DNA of 56,455 bases from an uncultured Pseudoflavonifractor sp. (lineage in GTDB: Bacteria > Bacillota > Clostridia > Oscillospirales > Oscillospiraceae). A program made the translations under genes and the position numbers. Location of the stretch: assembly GCF_944387275.1 (NCBI RefSeq), contig NZ_CALXEG010000015.1:1-56455 (forward strand), given 5' to 3'. Positions 16,616-24,865 of the stretch are shown piece after piece. The notes under the pieces are model-generated. The model did no database searches. It was not told the origin of the DNA and saw only the letters and a program-made list of their open reading frames with translations. The number at the start of each line of letters is the position of its first letter. The stretch's first letter is position 1.

Positions 16616-17768
16616 GGAACACCTCCTTCCGGACATAGACCTGTCCCTCCATAATCATGCGGGCGGTGCGGTACACGCCCAGCTTCTTGATCTCGGTGCG
16701 GCCGGGCGCGCTGTCCGCCAGGGCCTCGATGGGGATGATGCCCGAGGGGTGGCCGATGCGGAGCACGCCGTCCGCCTTGGCCTTGTCGCTGAGCAGATCC
16801 CACACCACGCTGCCCTGTACCCGGGCCACCGCGCCGGTGGCCACGGTGCCGGTGACCGGGTAGGCCTTGTGCATCTTGAGCATAAAAGTGAGCCGGGATA
16901 CCACGTCCACCTGGTCGGCCGCCACCTCCACGCCGTTGAAGCAGGTGTGGGCGGCGGGGGCGCTCACCATGGCGAAGAAGGGCTGGTAGGGAGTGAGCCG
17001 CCTGGCGTCCTCCCACCGCTCCACCAGGCCGATCTTCTGGCAGACCTTGCCCCGGATCTCCTCAATGCGGTCCATGAGGGCCTGGTCGCCGTCGATCTGG
17101 GCGGGGGTCTCGGTGCCGGTGAGGCCCAGCTCCTCGGCCCGGATGAACACCACCACGTTGCCCGCGTCCACCACGGACACGCAGTAGTCCCTGCCGCCGG
17201 CCTGGATCACGTCCCTGGGGCTGCCGGTGGGCAGCAGGCGGCCGGTGATGCCGCCCACCACGTCCGACCAGTCCAGGGTGATGCGGGCGCCGGTGCCGGG
17301 TACGCCGTCAATGGCGAAGTCCCCCTCCACCGCCGCCTTGCCGCCCCTGACGGGGACCTGGGCGGTGAGGATGCGGCCGGTGTTGGTCAGGTGGATGCGC
17401 ACCGTGGTCACCGGCTCCACCGCCTCCACCAGGCCCATGTCAATGGCAAAGGGGCCCACGGCGGAGGAGATGTTGCCGCAGTTGCCGCCGTAGTCCACAA
17501 AGGGGTCGGTGATGCTCACCTGGCCGAAGGTGTAGTCCACGTCGGCGCCCTCCTTGGTGGCCGGGCCGATGATGGCCAGCTTGCTGGTAAGGGTGTCCGC
17601 GCCGCCCAGGCCGTCGATCTGCCGCAGGTCGGGGCTGCCGTAGATGGCCAGAATGGCCTTGTCCCGCAGGACGGGGTCGGCGGGCAGCTCGTTCTTCATG
17701 ATAAAAATGCCCTTGCTGGTGCCGCCGCGGACAATGGCGCAGCGCAGGGCCTCCATTTCAGGGTGCAT
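16608..17768 (-). CDS. PrpF/Mii-type allylic isomerase (methylitaconate or related delta-isomerase)
   Basis: 386 residues of the PrpF family (diaminopimelate-epimerase fold). Visible: LRCAIVRGGTSKGIF at the N-terminus, GGADTLTSKLAI with Lys63, and DYGGNCGNISSAVGPFAI with Cys97, the expected catalytic residues by comparison with Eubacterium barkeri methylitaconate isomerase and PrpF. The family moves a double bond or flips cis/trans geometry in unsaturated dicarboxylates or tricarboxylates (methylitaconate/dimethylmaleate, methylaconitate, oxalomesaconate). Followed in the same direction by the lyase and preceded by the hydratase subunits, matching the Mii-DmdAB set of nicotinate fermentation. 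The true substrate is unproven. Confidence 0.87.
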   Translation of the reverse strand: MHPEMEALRCAIVRGGTSKGIFIMKNELPADPVLRDKAILAIYGSPDLRQIDGLGGADTLTSKLAIIGPATKEGADVDYTFGQVSITDPFVDYGGNCGNISSAVGPFAIDMGLVEAVEPVTTVRIHLTNTGRILTAQVPVRGGKAAVEGDFAIDGVPGTGARITLDWSDVVGGITGRLLPTGSPRDVIQAGGRDYCVSVVDAGNVVVFIRAEELGLTGTETPAQIDGDQALMDRIEEIRGKVCQKIGLVERWEDARRLTPYQPFFAMVSAPAAHTCFNGVEVAADQVDVVSRLTFMLKMHKAYPVTGTVATGAVARVQGSVVWDLLSDKAKADGVLRIGHPSGIIPIEALADSAPGRTEIKKLGVYRTARMIMEGQVYVRKEVFHG

Positions 17769-17780
17769 AACGTTACCTCC

Positions 17781-18278
17781 TTATGATGTCTTGATGCGTC
17801 CCTTCAGGTACTCCACCAGCCCGCCCCGGGCCACCAGGTCCATGATATGGCTGGGGATGGGGTCACAGGGCAGCTCCCGGCCGGTGGTCAGGTTGTGGAT
17901 GACGCCGTTCTGGTAGTCGATCTCCAGCTTATCGCCCTCGGAGATCTTGTCGGTCTCAGGGCACTCGATGGCCAGAATGCCCAGATTGATGCAGTTGCGG
18001 TAGAAGATACGGGCGTAGGACTGGGCCACAATGGTCTTGATGCCCAGGGCCCGGAGGGTGAGGGGGGCGGTCTCCCGGCTGGAGCCGGAGCCCAGGTTCT
18101 TCTCGGCCACAAAGAGGTCGCCCGGCTTGCAGCGGGCGGCAAAGGTGTCTTCCACAGGGCTCATGGCGTACCGGGCCGCCTCCTCGATGGGCAGCTCCAT
18201 GTAGGCCGGGGGAGAGATGATGTCGGTATTGATGTTGTCGCCGTATTTCAGGGCGGTGCCGTAAATCAGATGTGACAT
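17781..18278 (-). CDS. Aconitase-superfamily hydratase, small subunit (LeuD/DmdB-like)
   Basis: 165 residues of the swivelling small domain. Diagnostic segments: GDNINTDIISPPAYM and NLGSGSSRETAPLTLRALGIKTIVAQSYARIFYRNCINLGI. It pairs with the large subunit whose gene ends 18 bp upstream. Such two-subunit enzymes add water to citraconate, isopropylmaleate or dimethylmaleate. No leuA or leuB is nearby and the operon also has an isomerase and a CoA-transferase, so leucine synthesis is unlikely; a DmdB or citraconase role is favoured. Confidence 0.9.
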   Translation of the reverse strand: MSHLIYGTALKYGDNINTDIISPPAYMELPIEEAARYAMSPVEDTFAARCKPGDLFVAEKNLGSGSSRETAPLTLRALGIKTIVAQSYARIFYRNCINLGILAIECPETDKISEGDKLEIDYQNGVIHNLTTGRELPCDPIPSHIMDLVARGGLVEYLKGRIKTS

Positions 18279-18296
18279 AAGGGGGCCTCCTTTCCG

Positions 18297-19556
18297 TTAA
18301 CAGATATCCCGGGGGTCAGTGAGCCGTCCGGTGAGGGCGGAGGCGGCCACCGTGAGGGGGGAGGCCAGATAGACCTGGCCCTGCTTGCTGCCCATGCGCC
18401 CGATGAAGTTGCGGTTGGTGGCGGACACGCACACCTCCCCGGCGCCGATGGCGCCGGAGTGAATGCCCAGGCAGGCTCCGCAGCTGGAGGCCAGCACCGT
18501 GGCCCCCGCCTCGGAGAGGGTGGTGAGGATGCCCTCCCGGGCGCAGCGCTCCCAGATCTCCCGGGAGGCGGGAGACACCAGCAGGCGAATGCCCTTGGCA
18601 ATCTTTCTGCCCCGGAGGAGGCTGGCCGCCTGGGCCAGGTCGTGATACCGTCCGCCGGTGCAGGAGCCCAGATAGGCCTGATGGATGGCAACATCGGTCA
18701 CCTGGCGGACCGGGGCCACGTTGTCCACCTCGTGGGGGCAGGCGCACAGGGGCTCCAGGGCGCTGGCGTCAAAGTGCAGGTCCTGACAGTACACCGCGTC
18801 CGGGTCGCTCTCGCAGGGCCAGCCGCCGTCCACGCCCAGCTCCCGCAGATAGGCCTGGGTAATGCTGTCATAGGGGATGAGGCCGTTTTTGGCCCCCGCC
18901 TCCACCGCCATGTTGGCCACGCACAGCCGCTCATCCATGATCATGGACCGGAAGGTGGAGCCGCAGAACTCCATGGCCTTGTAGGTGGCGCCGTTGTGGC
19001 CCACGGTGCCGATGGCCCGCAGGGCCACGTCCTTGGCCATGACCCCGGGCTGGAGGGCGCCGTCAAACCGCAGGCGGATGGTCTGGGGCACCTTGAGCCA
19101 GATCTCGCCGGTGGCCAGCACGCCCAGCATCTCGGTGGAGCCGATGCCGGTGGCGAAGGCCCCCAGGGCGCCGTAGGTACAGGTGTGGGAGTCGGTGCCC
19201 ACCACCACCTCGCCGGGGGCCACCCGGCCCTTCTCCACCATCACCTGGTGGCAGGGACCGGCGAACTCGTAGTAGTGCTCCACATGGTTCTCACAGGCCC
19301 ACTCCCGGGTGAACTTGACGATCTCCGCCTGCTTGGCGTTGGCGGGGGGCGTGTAGTGGTCGGAGATAATGGTCACCCGGTCCGGGTTCCAGACCTTGGC
19401 GCCCAGCAGCTTCAGCTTCTCCGCAATCTCCACCCGGGGGCCCAGGATGTCGTCCATCATGGCCTTGTCCACCTTGGCCCAGACGATTTCGCCCGCCTTG
19501 ACCGACGACCGGCCGGAGGCCCGCGCCAGTATTTTTTCACTTATGGTCATTCCCAT
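18297..19556 (-). CDS. Aconitase-superfamily hydratase, large subunit (LeuC/DmdA-like)
   Basis: 419 residues. [4Fe-4S] ligand cysteines sit in YLGSCTGGR and SSCGACLG, with the family signatures VVGTDSHTCTYGALGAFATGIGSTE and MGSKQGQVYLASP. The length matches LeuC2/homoaconitase/DmdA large subunits rather than single-chain aconitase. Start ATG 19556 has an AAGGAGG site; a second Met two codons later is possible. It lies 23 bp after the permease gene and is presumably oxygen-sensitive like its relatives. Reaction assigned by family; substrate by context only. Confidence 0.92.
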   Translation of the reverse strand: MGMTISEKILARASGRSSVKAGEIVWAKVDKAMMDDILGPRVEIAEKLKLLGAKVWNPDRVTIISDHYTPPANAKQAEIVKFTREWACENHVEHYYEFAGPCHQVMVEKGRVAPGEVVVGTDSHTCTYGALGAFATGIGSTEMLGVLATGEIWLKVPQTIRLRFDGALQPGVMAKDVALRAIGTVGHNGATYKAMEFCGSTFRSMIMDERLCVANMAVEAGAKNGLIPYDSITQAYLRELGVDGGWPCESDPDAVYCQDLHFDASALEPLCACPHEVDNVAPVRQVTDVAIHQAYLGSCTGGRYHDLAQAASLLRGRKIAKGIRLLVSPASREIWERCAREGILTTLSEAGATVLASSCGACLGIHSGAIGAGEVCVSATNRNFIGRMGSKQGQVYLASPLTVAASALTGRLTDPRDIC

Positions 19557-19579
19557 AAAATTTCCTCCTTGCTGCCCTA

Positions 19580-20872
19580 TCAGCCGTAGGGCGTGAAATT
19601 ATAGCCGCCGATGAAGGCGAAGAGCACCGCCATCATGACCGAGAAGATGGAGGTGAGGAACAGCTTGATAAAGAGCTTGTTGTGGTCCAGGGGGATGTTG
19701 TGGTCCTTCAGGTCGCCGGCCAGGGAGGCCATGATGAGGCCGCCGCCGGTGGAGGCGGGGCTGATACCGGCGCAGGAGGAGCCCACCGTCAGGGCGGACA
19801 CCATCAGCATGGGCGGGATGGAGGCGGCCCCGGGGCCCAGGTTGGACAGGATGGCGGGCACGGTGGGGATCATGGTGGGCATGACCACGCCGGAGGTGGA
19901 GCTGAACCAGCTCATGACGCCGGAGGCCAGGGCGATGAGGGCGGGGGCGGTGCGGGGGATCATGATGCTGGCAAGGCCCCTGGCCAGCAGCTCGATGCCG
20001 CCGGCGGTGATGACCACGTTCATCAGCACGCCGATGCCGGTGATCAGCAGGATGGTGTTCCAGGGGATGGACTGGACGCCCTCCCGGATGTCAGCCACCT
20101 TCAGGGCCACCAGGATGCAGGCCAGCAGGAAGCAGGTCAGGCCGATGTCGGTCTTGAACACCACCACGCACACCACCATGACCAGAATGGCCGCCAGGGT
20201 GAGCCACTGGTTGCGGTTGAACCTGGGGATGTCCTTCCAGCTCTTGCGGTCCGCGCTGCCCTTGACCCGCCAGCCCCGGTAGAGGATGAACAGCAGGACC
20301 GAGACAAAGAGGGTGCCCAGCAGGGTGTTGAGGAACAGAGGCAGGGCCACATTCTCGGTGTATCCCGCCTCGGCGGCCTTGGTGATGCCCACCACGCCGG
20401 TGGGGGCCCAGGGCACCATGCCGCCGGCAATGGCCCCCATCTGGCCGATGGTGCAGAACAGGAAGGGGTCGGCCTTCATCTCCAGGGCCAGGGGCACGCC
20501 GAACATGGCCGCGATGCCGAAGCCGGGGATGGTGCCGGGGCCCAGGGCGGCCACCAGGGCGCCCAGCAGGAACATGAAGATGGGCACGGACCACCCTCTC
20601 CCGCCCGCCAGGGCCACCACCTTCTTGGCCAGCAGGTCCATGGTGCCGTTGATCTGGGCGATGCCGAAGAGGAACATGGAGCCCAGCAGGATGATGAACA
20701 GCGAGGTGTTGAAGCCGGCCACGATCTGCTTCTGGGTCATGCCGGCCGCCATTCCCATCAGCAGGGCGGCGCCGAAGGAGAGAATGCCTACATTCCATTT
20801 TTTCAGAAAGCCAAGGGCGATCACGCCGATAAGAACGGCCAGGGAAATGCCGGAGATCAGGACGGAGTCCAT
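19580..20872 (-). CDS. Dicarboxylate permease, MatC/SLC13-like
   Basis: 430 residues with about 11-12 membrane segments. The N-terminal part (ISLAVLIGVIALGFLKKWNVGILSFGAALLMG) resembles the MatC N-terminal domain of malonate/dicarboxylate carriers, and the second half has the SLC13/ArsB-type hairpin segments ending in SSCAGISPASTGGGLIMAS. It would import the operon's dicarboxylate substrate with a cation. Placed between the CoA-transferase and the hydratase large subunit, it supports uptake and catabolism rather than biosynthesis. AAGGAGGT site before the ATG. Confidence 0.85.
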   Translation of the reverse strand: MDSVLISGISLAVLIGVIALGFLKKWNVGILSFGAALLMGMAAGMTQKQIVAGFNTSLFIILLGSMFLFGIAQINGTMDLLAKKVVALAGGRGWSVPIFMFLLGALVAALGPGTIPGFGIAAMFGVPLALEMKADPFLFCTIGQMGAIAGGMVPWAPTGVVGITKAAEAGYTENVALPLFLNTLLGTLFVSVLLFILYRGWRVKGSADRKSWKDIPRFNRNQWLTLAAILVMVVCVVVFKTDIGLTCFLLACILVALKVADIREGVQSIPWNTILLITGIGVLMNVVITAGGIELLARGLASIMIPRTAPALIALASGVMSWFSSTSGVVMPTMIPTVPAILSNLGPGAASIPPMLMVSALTVGSSCAGISPASTGGGLIMASLAGDLKDHNIPLDHNKLFIKLFLTSIFSVMMAVLFAFIGGYNFTPYG

Positions 20873-20925
20873 TGCTCATACCTCCTTGTCAAATTCGGGT
20901 TGGTGCGGATGCCTCCGGAAGGGGG

Positions 20926-22125
20926 TCACAGGACGCCGGACGCGGCCAGCTCTTCCACCTCCTCCGCCGTCAGGCCCAGCATGTCTCCCAGGACCTGGCT
21001 GTTGTGCTCTCCCAGCAGGGGGGCGGGGGTGAAGGTGTCGATCTTGTTGTTGGTCAGCTTGATCTGGTTGCCGGTCATCTTCAGCCGGCCGGCCTTGGGG
21101 TGGTCGATCTCCACGAACATCTCCCGAGCCCCGGCGATGTGGGGGTCGGCGGCCACCCGGTCGATGGTGTTGATGGGGGCGGCGGGGATGCCCACGGCCA
21201 GCAGCCGCTCCACCGTGGCGTCAATGGTCTTGTCCTTGAGCCACTCCTCGATGTAGGGCTTGAGCTGGGCGTTGTTGAGCACCCGCTGGTTGTTGCAGTT
21301 GAAGCGGGGGTCCTCCAGCAGCTGGGGCATCCCCATCACCCCGCACAGCAGGCCGAACAGCTTGTCGTTGCCCGCGCCGATGACCAGGCTGCCGTCGGCG
21401 GCCTTGAAGGAGTCGTAGGGGTAGATGGCCTCGTAGCGGTTGCCGATGCGCTGGGGGATCTTACCGGTGCACAGGTAGATGATGTTGATGATCTCCAGGG
21501 AGGACACCATGGAGTCCACCAGGGCCACGTCCACCTTTTCGCCCACGCCGGTCTTGAGGCGGTTGATGTAGGCGGAGAGAATGCCGGTGCAGCAGCTCAG
21601 ACCGGCCATCACGTCGGCAATGGCGGTGCCGGTGCGGGTGGGCTCGCCGCCGGGCCAGCCGGTGGTGCTCATCAGGCCGCTCATGGCCTGGCCGATGATG
21701 TCGTAGCCCGCCCGCTGGCTGTAGGGGCCGTAGTGGCCGAAGCCGGAGACGCAGCCGTACACCAGGGCGGGATTGAGCTTCCGCAGGTCCTCATACCCCA
21801 GGCCCAGCTTCTCCATCACGCCGGGCCGGTAGTTCTCGATGAGGATGTCGCTCTTCTTCACCAGCTCCCGGAAGATCTCCTTGCCCTTCTCCGACTTCAG
21901 GTTCAGGGTGATGCCCTGCTTGTTCCGGTTCAGGTTCATGTAGTAGGCGCTCTCGCCGTTGACAATGGGGAAATTGCTCCGGGCGTCATCGCCCCGGCCG
22001 GGGAGCTCCACCTTGATGACCGTGGCGCCCATGTCGGCCAGCATCATGCCGCAGTAGGGGCCGGCCAGCACCCGGGACAGATCCAGTACCACCACGCCGC
22101 TGAGCAGTCCTTTCTTGCTTTCCAT
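20926..22125 (-). CDS. Family III CoA-transferase (CaiB/BaiF)
   Basis: 399 residues. Features of the formyl-CoA transferase family: LSGVVVLDLSRVLAGPYCGMMLADMGATVIKVE at the N-terminus and Asp171 (GTAIADVMAG) as the expected catalytic carboxylate that forms the CoA-acyl anhydride. It would activate a carboxylic acid by moving CoA from a donor such as succinyl-CoA or acetyl-CoA. First gene of the operon, 40 nt after the inferred sigma-54 start. ATG 22125 is used; the longer open frame upstream spans the promoter, so it cannot be coding. Confidence 0.9.
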   Translation of the reverse strand: MESKKGLLSGVVVLDLSRVLAGPYCGMMLADMGATVIKVELPGRGDDARSNFPIVNGESAYYMNLNRNKQGITLNLKSEKGKEIFRELVKKSDILIENYRPGVMEKLGLGYEDLRKLNPALVYGCVSGFGHYGPYSQRAGYDIIGQAMSGLMSTTGWPGGEPTRTGTAIADVMAGLSCCTGILSAYINRLKTGVGEKVDVALVDSMVSSLEIINIIYLCTGKIPQRIGNRYEAIYPYDSFKAADGSLVIGAGNDKLFGLLCGVMGMPQLLEDPRFNCNNQRVLNNAQLKPYIEEWLKDKTIDATVERLLAVGIPAAPINTIDRVAADPHIAGAREMFVEIDHPKAGRLKMTGNQIKLTNNKIDTFTPAPLLGEHNSQVLGDMLGLTAEEVEELAASGVL

Positions 22126-22175
22126 ATTCCATGCATCCTTTCTGGAGTGGAGTTTTGTTAGACGCCCTAAATAAG

Positions 22176-22192
22176 AGCAAGCGGCGTGCCAA
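22176..22192 (-). promoter_or_regulatory. Sigma-54 promoter of the catabolic operon
   Basis: Minus strand TTGGCACGCCGCTTGCT: GG (-24) and GC (-12) elements with the exact spacing and an essentially perfect consensus. Predicted start near 22165, 40 nt before the CoA-transferase ATG. Confidence 0.92.
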
Positions 22193-22232
22193 CCTCTCGC
22201 CCGATTCCCGGAAAGCCCTGGCACCAGGGCAT

Positions 22233-22271
22233 AAAAAAAGCGGGAAGATCCGTGAAAACGGACCTTCCCGC
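22233..22271 (-). terminator. Terminator of the PrpR-like regulator gene
   Basis: 13-bp stem (22240-22252 with 22259-22271) followed on the minus strand by seven Ts. It insulates the regulator from the sigma-54 promoter that lies just beyond it. Confidence 0.9.
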
Positions 22272-22298
22272 TGTTGAGCGGAGGTACATCCCGGGCGG

Positions 22299-22353
22299 GA
22301 TGTTTCATATAGTTTCAAGATATTTCGACGCATATGAAACGCTGTGAAACATC
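22299..22353. promoter_or_regulatory. Enhancer (UAS) for the PrpR-like activator
   Basis: Four GTTTCA half-sites at 22302, 22312 (forward) and 22335, 22345 (inverted). Within each pair the spacing is 10 bp and the whole is a symmetric dyad centred at 22326, with perfect 9-bp outer arms. The centre lies about 160 bp upstream of the predicted sigma-54 start. The block overlaps the regulator's stop codon. Confidence 0.82.
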
Positions 22354-24265
22354 AGGGCTGGATGCCGTACTGCTTCAGCTTGCGCCATAGGGTGGTGCGG
22401 CTGATACCCAGGTCGGCGGCGGTGCGGCCAATGGCGCGGCCGTTGCGCAGCAGGGCGGCGGTCAGCACCTCGGCCTCCGAGGGGAGCGTGGGCGACGCCT
22501 TCTCCGTGCCCTCCATCTGGTAGTTGATGAGCTCACCCAGCAGGCCGGCGGGCACCTGGGCCAGCTGGGACACGGTGAGCAGCACGGACAGCCGCTCCAC
22601 AAAGTTCTGCAGCTCCCGGATGTTGCCCGGCCACTGGTAGGCGGACAGCTGGTCCAGCACCTGGCAGAGAAAGGGATGCAGGGTGTCGTACTGCTCTCCC
22701 ACAAATTTGCGGAAAAAGGCGTCGGCCAGAATGGGCACGTCCTCGGTCCGCTGCCGGAGCGGGGGAATCCGCAGGCTGAGAATGTTCAGCCGGTAGTAGA
22801 GGTCGGCCCGGAACTGCCCCTGGGCCACCTCCTGAGCCAGATCCCGGTTGGTGGCGGCGATGATGCGCACGTCCACCGGCACCACGGTGCCGCTGCCCAG
22901 CCGGCGGATCTCCCGCTCCTGAAGGACCCGGAGCAGCTTGGCCTGAAGGTCCAGGGGGATTTCACCGATCTCGTCCAGAAACAGGGTGCCGGTGTGGGCC
23001 AGCTCGAACAGGCCGGTCTTGCCCCCCTTCAGCGCCCCGGTAAAGGCGCCCTCCACATAGCCGAACAGCTCGGACTCCAGCAGGTTTTTGTCCAGCGTGG
23101 CGCAGTTGACCACCACAAAGGGCCCGCCCTGCCGGGGGCTGGCGGTGTGGATGCTCTGGGCAAAGAGCTCCTTGCCCGTGCCCGTCTCACCCATGATGAG
23201 GACGGTGGCCCTGGCGGCGGCGTAGCTCCGGGCGATCTCCACCGCGGAGGTCAGACCGGGGGAGACCCCCAGAATGTCCTCAAAGGAGTACTTGGCGGTG
23301 AGGCCCTTGGCGTGGAGGCCGATGCGGATTTTCCGCTCGCTGCTCTGGAGGCTTTTCACGTCCTGGAAGGTGGCCACCACCCCTCGGAGCTGTCCGCCCA
23401 CCTCAATAGGGATGCTGTTGCTGTATACCGTGGTGCCCTTGATGTCGTTGAGGGTGTCCAGCTGGGGCCGACCGGTCTGGAGGGCGGTCCACAGATTGGA
23501 GCGGGGGATCTCGTCCAGGATGAACCGGCCCAGGGCGGTCTTGCCCGGCCGGTTCAGAATCCGCTGGGCCACCGGGTTGATCAGATCCACCTGTCCGGAC
23601 TGATCAATGGCGATAATCCCGTCGTGGGTGAACTGAAAGACGGCCTGGTACCGCTCCAGCTGGAGCTGAAGCTGCTCCTGCTTCATGCGCTCCTGCTGCT
23701 TCAGTTTCAGCATCCGCATGGCGGTGCGGATGGCGGAGGTGATGGACTCCGCGGAATTCTCCAGGGGCAGATAGGGCAGTCCCAGCCGCCGGGCCGGGAT
23801 CTCGGTCACCGCGCCGCCTACGCCCAGCACCATACCGTCGGCAATGGCCTGGCGGACACAGGGCTCTCCGTCCGCCATAGAGCGGAAGCCGTAGTGCCGG
23901 GCGTCAATGTGAAGCAGGGAGCAGATGGTCTTGACGTCGTCGGTCAGGCTGTCGTAGGCGAAAAAAGCCACCGGCCCGCCGGCTCTCTGAGCGCCGTCCA
24001 GAATTTCCATGTAGTCGGAGAGCATGGTGGGGATGCCCACCACGGTGGCGTCCAGCGCCTGCTCCAGCAGGGCCTGGGTCCCGGTGCGGCTGATAAATAC
24101 CTGTGCGCCCCGCTCCATCAGCTGCCGCGCGCACTGGGCGGCGTCCTCCAGAGAGGCCTGATAGACCGCCACCGGCGCATCCATCTCCCTGATGATGGCC
24201 TGGGCCTTTCTAGCCAGACGCTCCGACGGGGCGATAAGGCAGATTTCCCGCACCTGGTCTCCCAT
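22352..24265 (-). CDS. Sigma-54-dependent activator, PrpR-like
   Basis: 637 residues. N-terminal PrpR_N sensor domain (about 1-180; IIREMDAPVAVYQASLEDAAQCARQLMERGAQVFISRTGTQALLE), PAS domain (about 210-310, FTHDGIIAIDQSGQVDLINPVAQRIL), AAA+ domain with Walker A GETGTGKE, the sigma-54 contact loop GAFTGA and LFLDEIGEIPLDLQAKLLRVLQE, and a Fis-type HTH at the end (IGRTAADLGISRTTLWRKLKQYGI). PrpR_N domains sense small carboxylic acids or their derivatives. It surely drives the sigma-54 promoter at 22176-22192. Its own start lies 10 bp after the PEBP gene on the same strand, so it may be transcribed from there. Confidence 0.93.
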   Translation of the reverse strand: MGDQVREICLIAPSERLARKAQAIIREMDAPVAVYQASLEDAAQCARQLMERGAQVFISRTGTQALLEQALDATVVGIPTMLSDYMEILDGAQRAGGPVAFFAYDSLTDDVKTICSLLHIDARHYGFRSMADGEPCVRQAIADGMVLGVGGAVTEIPARRLGLPYLPLENSAESITSAIRTAMRMLKLKQQERMKQEQLQLQLERYQAVFQFTHDGIIAIDQSGQVDLINPVAQRILNRPGKTALGRFILDEIPRSNLWTALQTGRPQLDTLNDIKGTTVYSNSIPIEVGGQLRGVVATFQDVKSLQSSERKIRIGLHAKGLTAKYSFEDILGVSPGLTSAVEIARSYAAARATVLIMGETGTGKELFAQSIHTASPRQGGPFVVVNCATLDKNLLESELFGYVEGAFTGALKGGKTGLFELAHTGTLFLDEIGEIPLDLQAKLLRVLQEREIRRLGSGTVVPVDVRIIAATNRDLAQEVAQGQFRADLYYRLNILSLRIPPLRQRTEDVPILADAFFRKFVGEQYDTLHPFLCQVLDQLSAYQWPGNIRELQNFVERLSVLLTVSQLAQVPAGLLGELINYQMEGTEKASPTLPSEAEVLTAALLRNGRAIGRTAADLGISRTTLWRKLKQYGIQP

Positions 24266-24275
24266 AGCAGCCTCC

Positions 24276-24779
24276 TTAGTTTCGGTAGGTCCCCTTGATG
24301 GTGACCTGATCCAGAATGTGTCCCTCCATCTGGCGGAACATCTCGTGGAACCAGAAGCCGTCCTTCAAATCCAGCAGGGTGTCCAGGGCGTAGACGTGGA
24401 GCTCATAGGTGTGGGGCTCGTTGGGGGGCGCCATGCCGCCGTAGCAGACGGAGAGGGCGGGGTCCTGCTGGCCGCCCTGGAGGCTCACCCAGCTGTTCAG
24501 GCCCTGGACGAAGTCGGGGTTGTTCTGGCTGGCGTTCTCCTCCACCTTGGTGCTGGTGATGTTGGCCGCCACCCAGTGGACCCAGGAGAAGCCGCCGCTC
24601 ACCGCGCAGGCATCCTTGTCCTCCAGGAAGAGGGCAAAGCTCTTGGCGCCCTGGGGGGCGTCGTGGATCTCCAGGGGCAGGGAGTAGGTGGGAACGCCAT
24701 TCTCGTTGTGGTGCTCGCCGTGCTTGCCGTAGCGGTCGTGGATGACGCCGTCTACAATGCCGTGGCTGGTTACTCTCAT
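24276..24779 (-). CDS. YbhB/YbcL-type phosphatidylethanolamine-binding family protein
   Basis: 167 residues covering one PEBP (Raf kinase inhibitor-like) domain: SLPLEIHDAPQGAKSFALFLEDKDA, FSWVHWVAANI, and CYGGMAPPNEPHTYELHVYALDTLLDL with the conserved ligand-pocket motif. The bacterial members' biochemical role is not established. It has its own promoter (24812-24840) next to an inverted repeat, downstream of an HxlR regulator, so redox or electrophile control is conceivable. Confidence 0.9.
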   Translation of the reverse strand: MRVTSHGIVDGVIHDRYGKHGEHHNENGVPTYSLPLEIHDAPQGAKSFALFLEDKDACAVSGGFSWVHWVAANITSTKVEENASQNNPDFVQGLNSWVSLQGGQQDPALSVCYGGMAPPNEPHTYELHVYALDTLLDLKDGFWFHEMFRQMEGHILDQVTIKGTYRN

Positions 24780-24811
24780 AGGAAAAACCTACTTTAATGG
24801 TCTGTAAGGCC

Positions 24812-24840
24812 ATCATAGCAAGGTTTTCCTCCCGCGTAAA
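24812..24840 (-). promoter_or_regulatory. Promoter of the PEBP gene
   Basis: Minus-strand TTTACG (24840-24835), 17-bp spacer, TATGAT (24817-24812), 32 bp before the ATG. Confidence 0.6.
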
Positions 24841-24841
24841 T

Positions 24842-24861
24842 TACCCACTTTTTCGTGGGTA
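24842..24861. promoter_or_regulatory. Inverted repeat between hxlR-type gene and PEBP promoter
   Basis: TACCCAC and GTGGGTA around 6 bases, touching the -35 of the PEBP promoter. No T-run follows on the minus strand, so an operator (for the HxlR protein) is at least as likely as a terminator. Confidence 0.4.
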
Positions 24862-24865
24862 TGGC

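Noticed and set aside
15713..22125. Leucine biosynthesis (leuCD) operon
   Set aside because: No leuA or leuB; presence of a CoA-transferase, isomerase, lyase, permease and PrpR/sigma-54 control points to catabolism.
15713..22125. Methylcitrate cycle (prp) operon
   Set aside because: PrpF-like and PrpR-like genes are present but there is no methylcitrate synthase (prpC) or methylisocitrate lyase (prpB).
24812..24861. HxlR terminator
   Set aside because: Only 7 bp of stem and no T-run, so kept as a possible operator instead.
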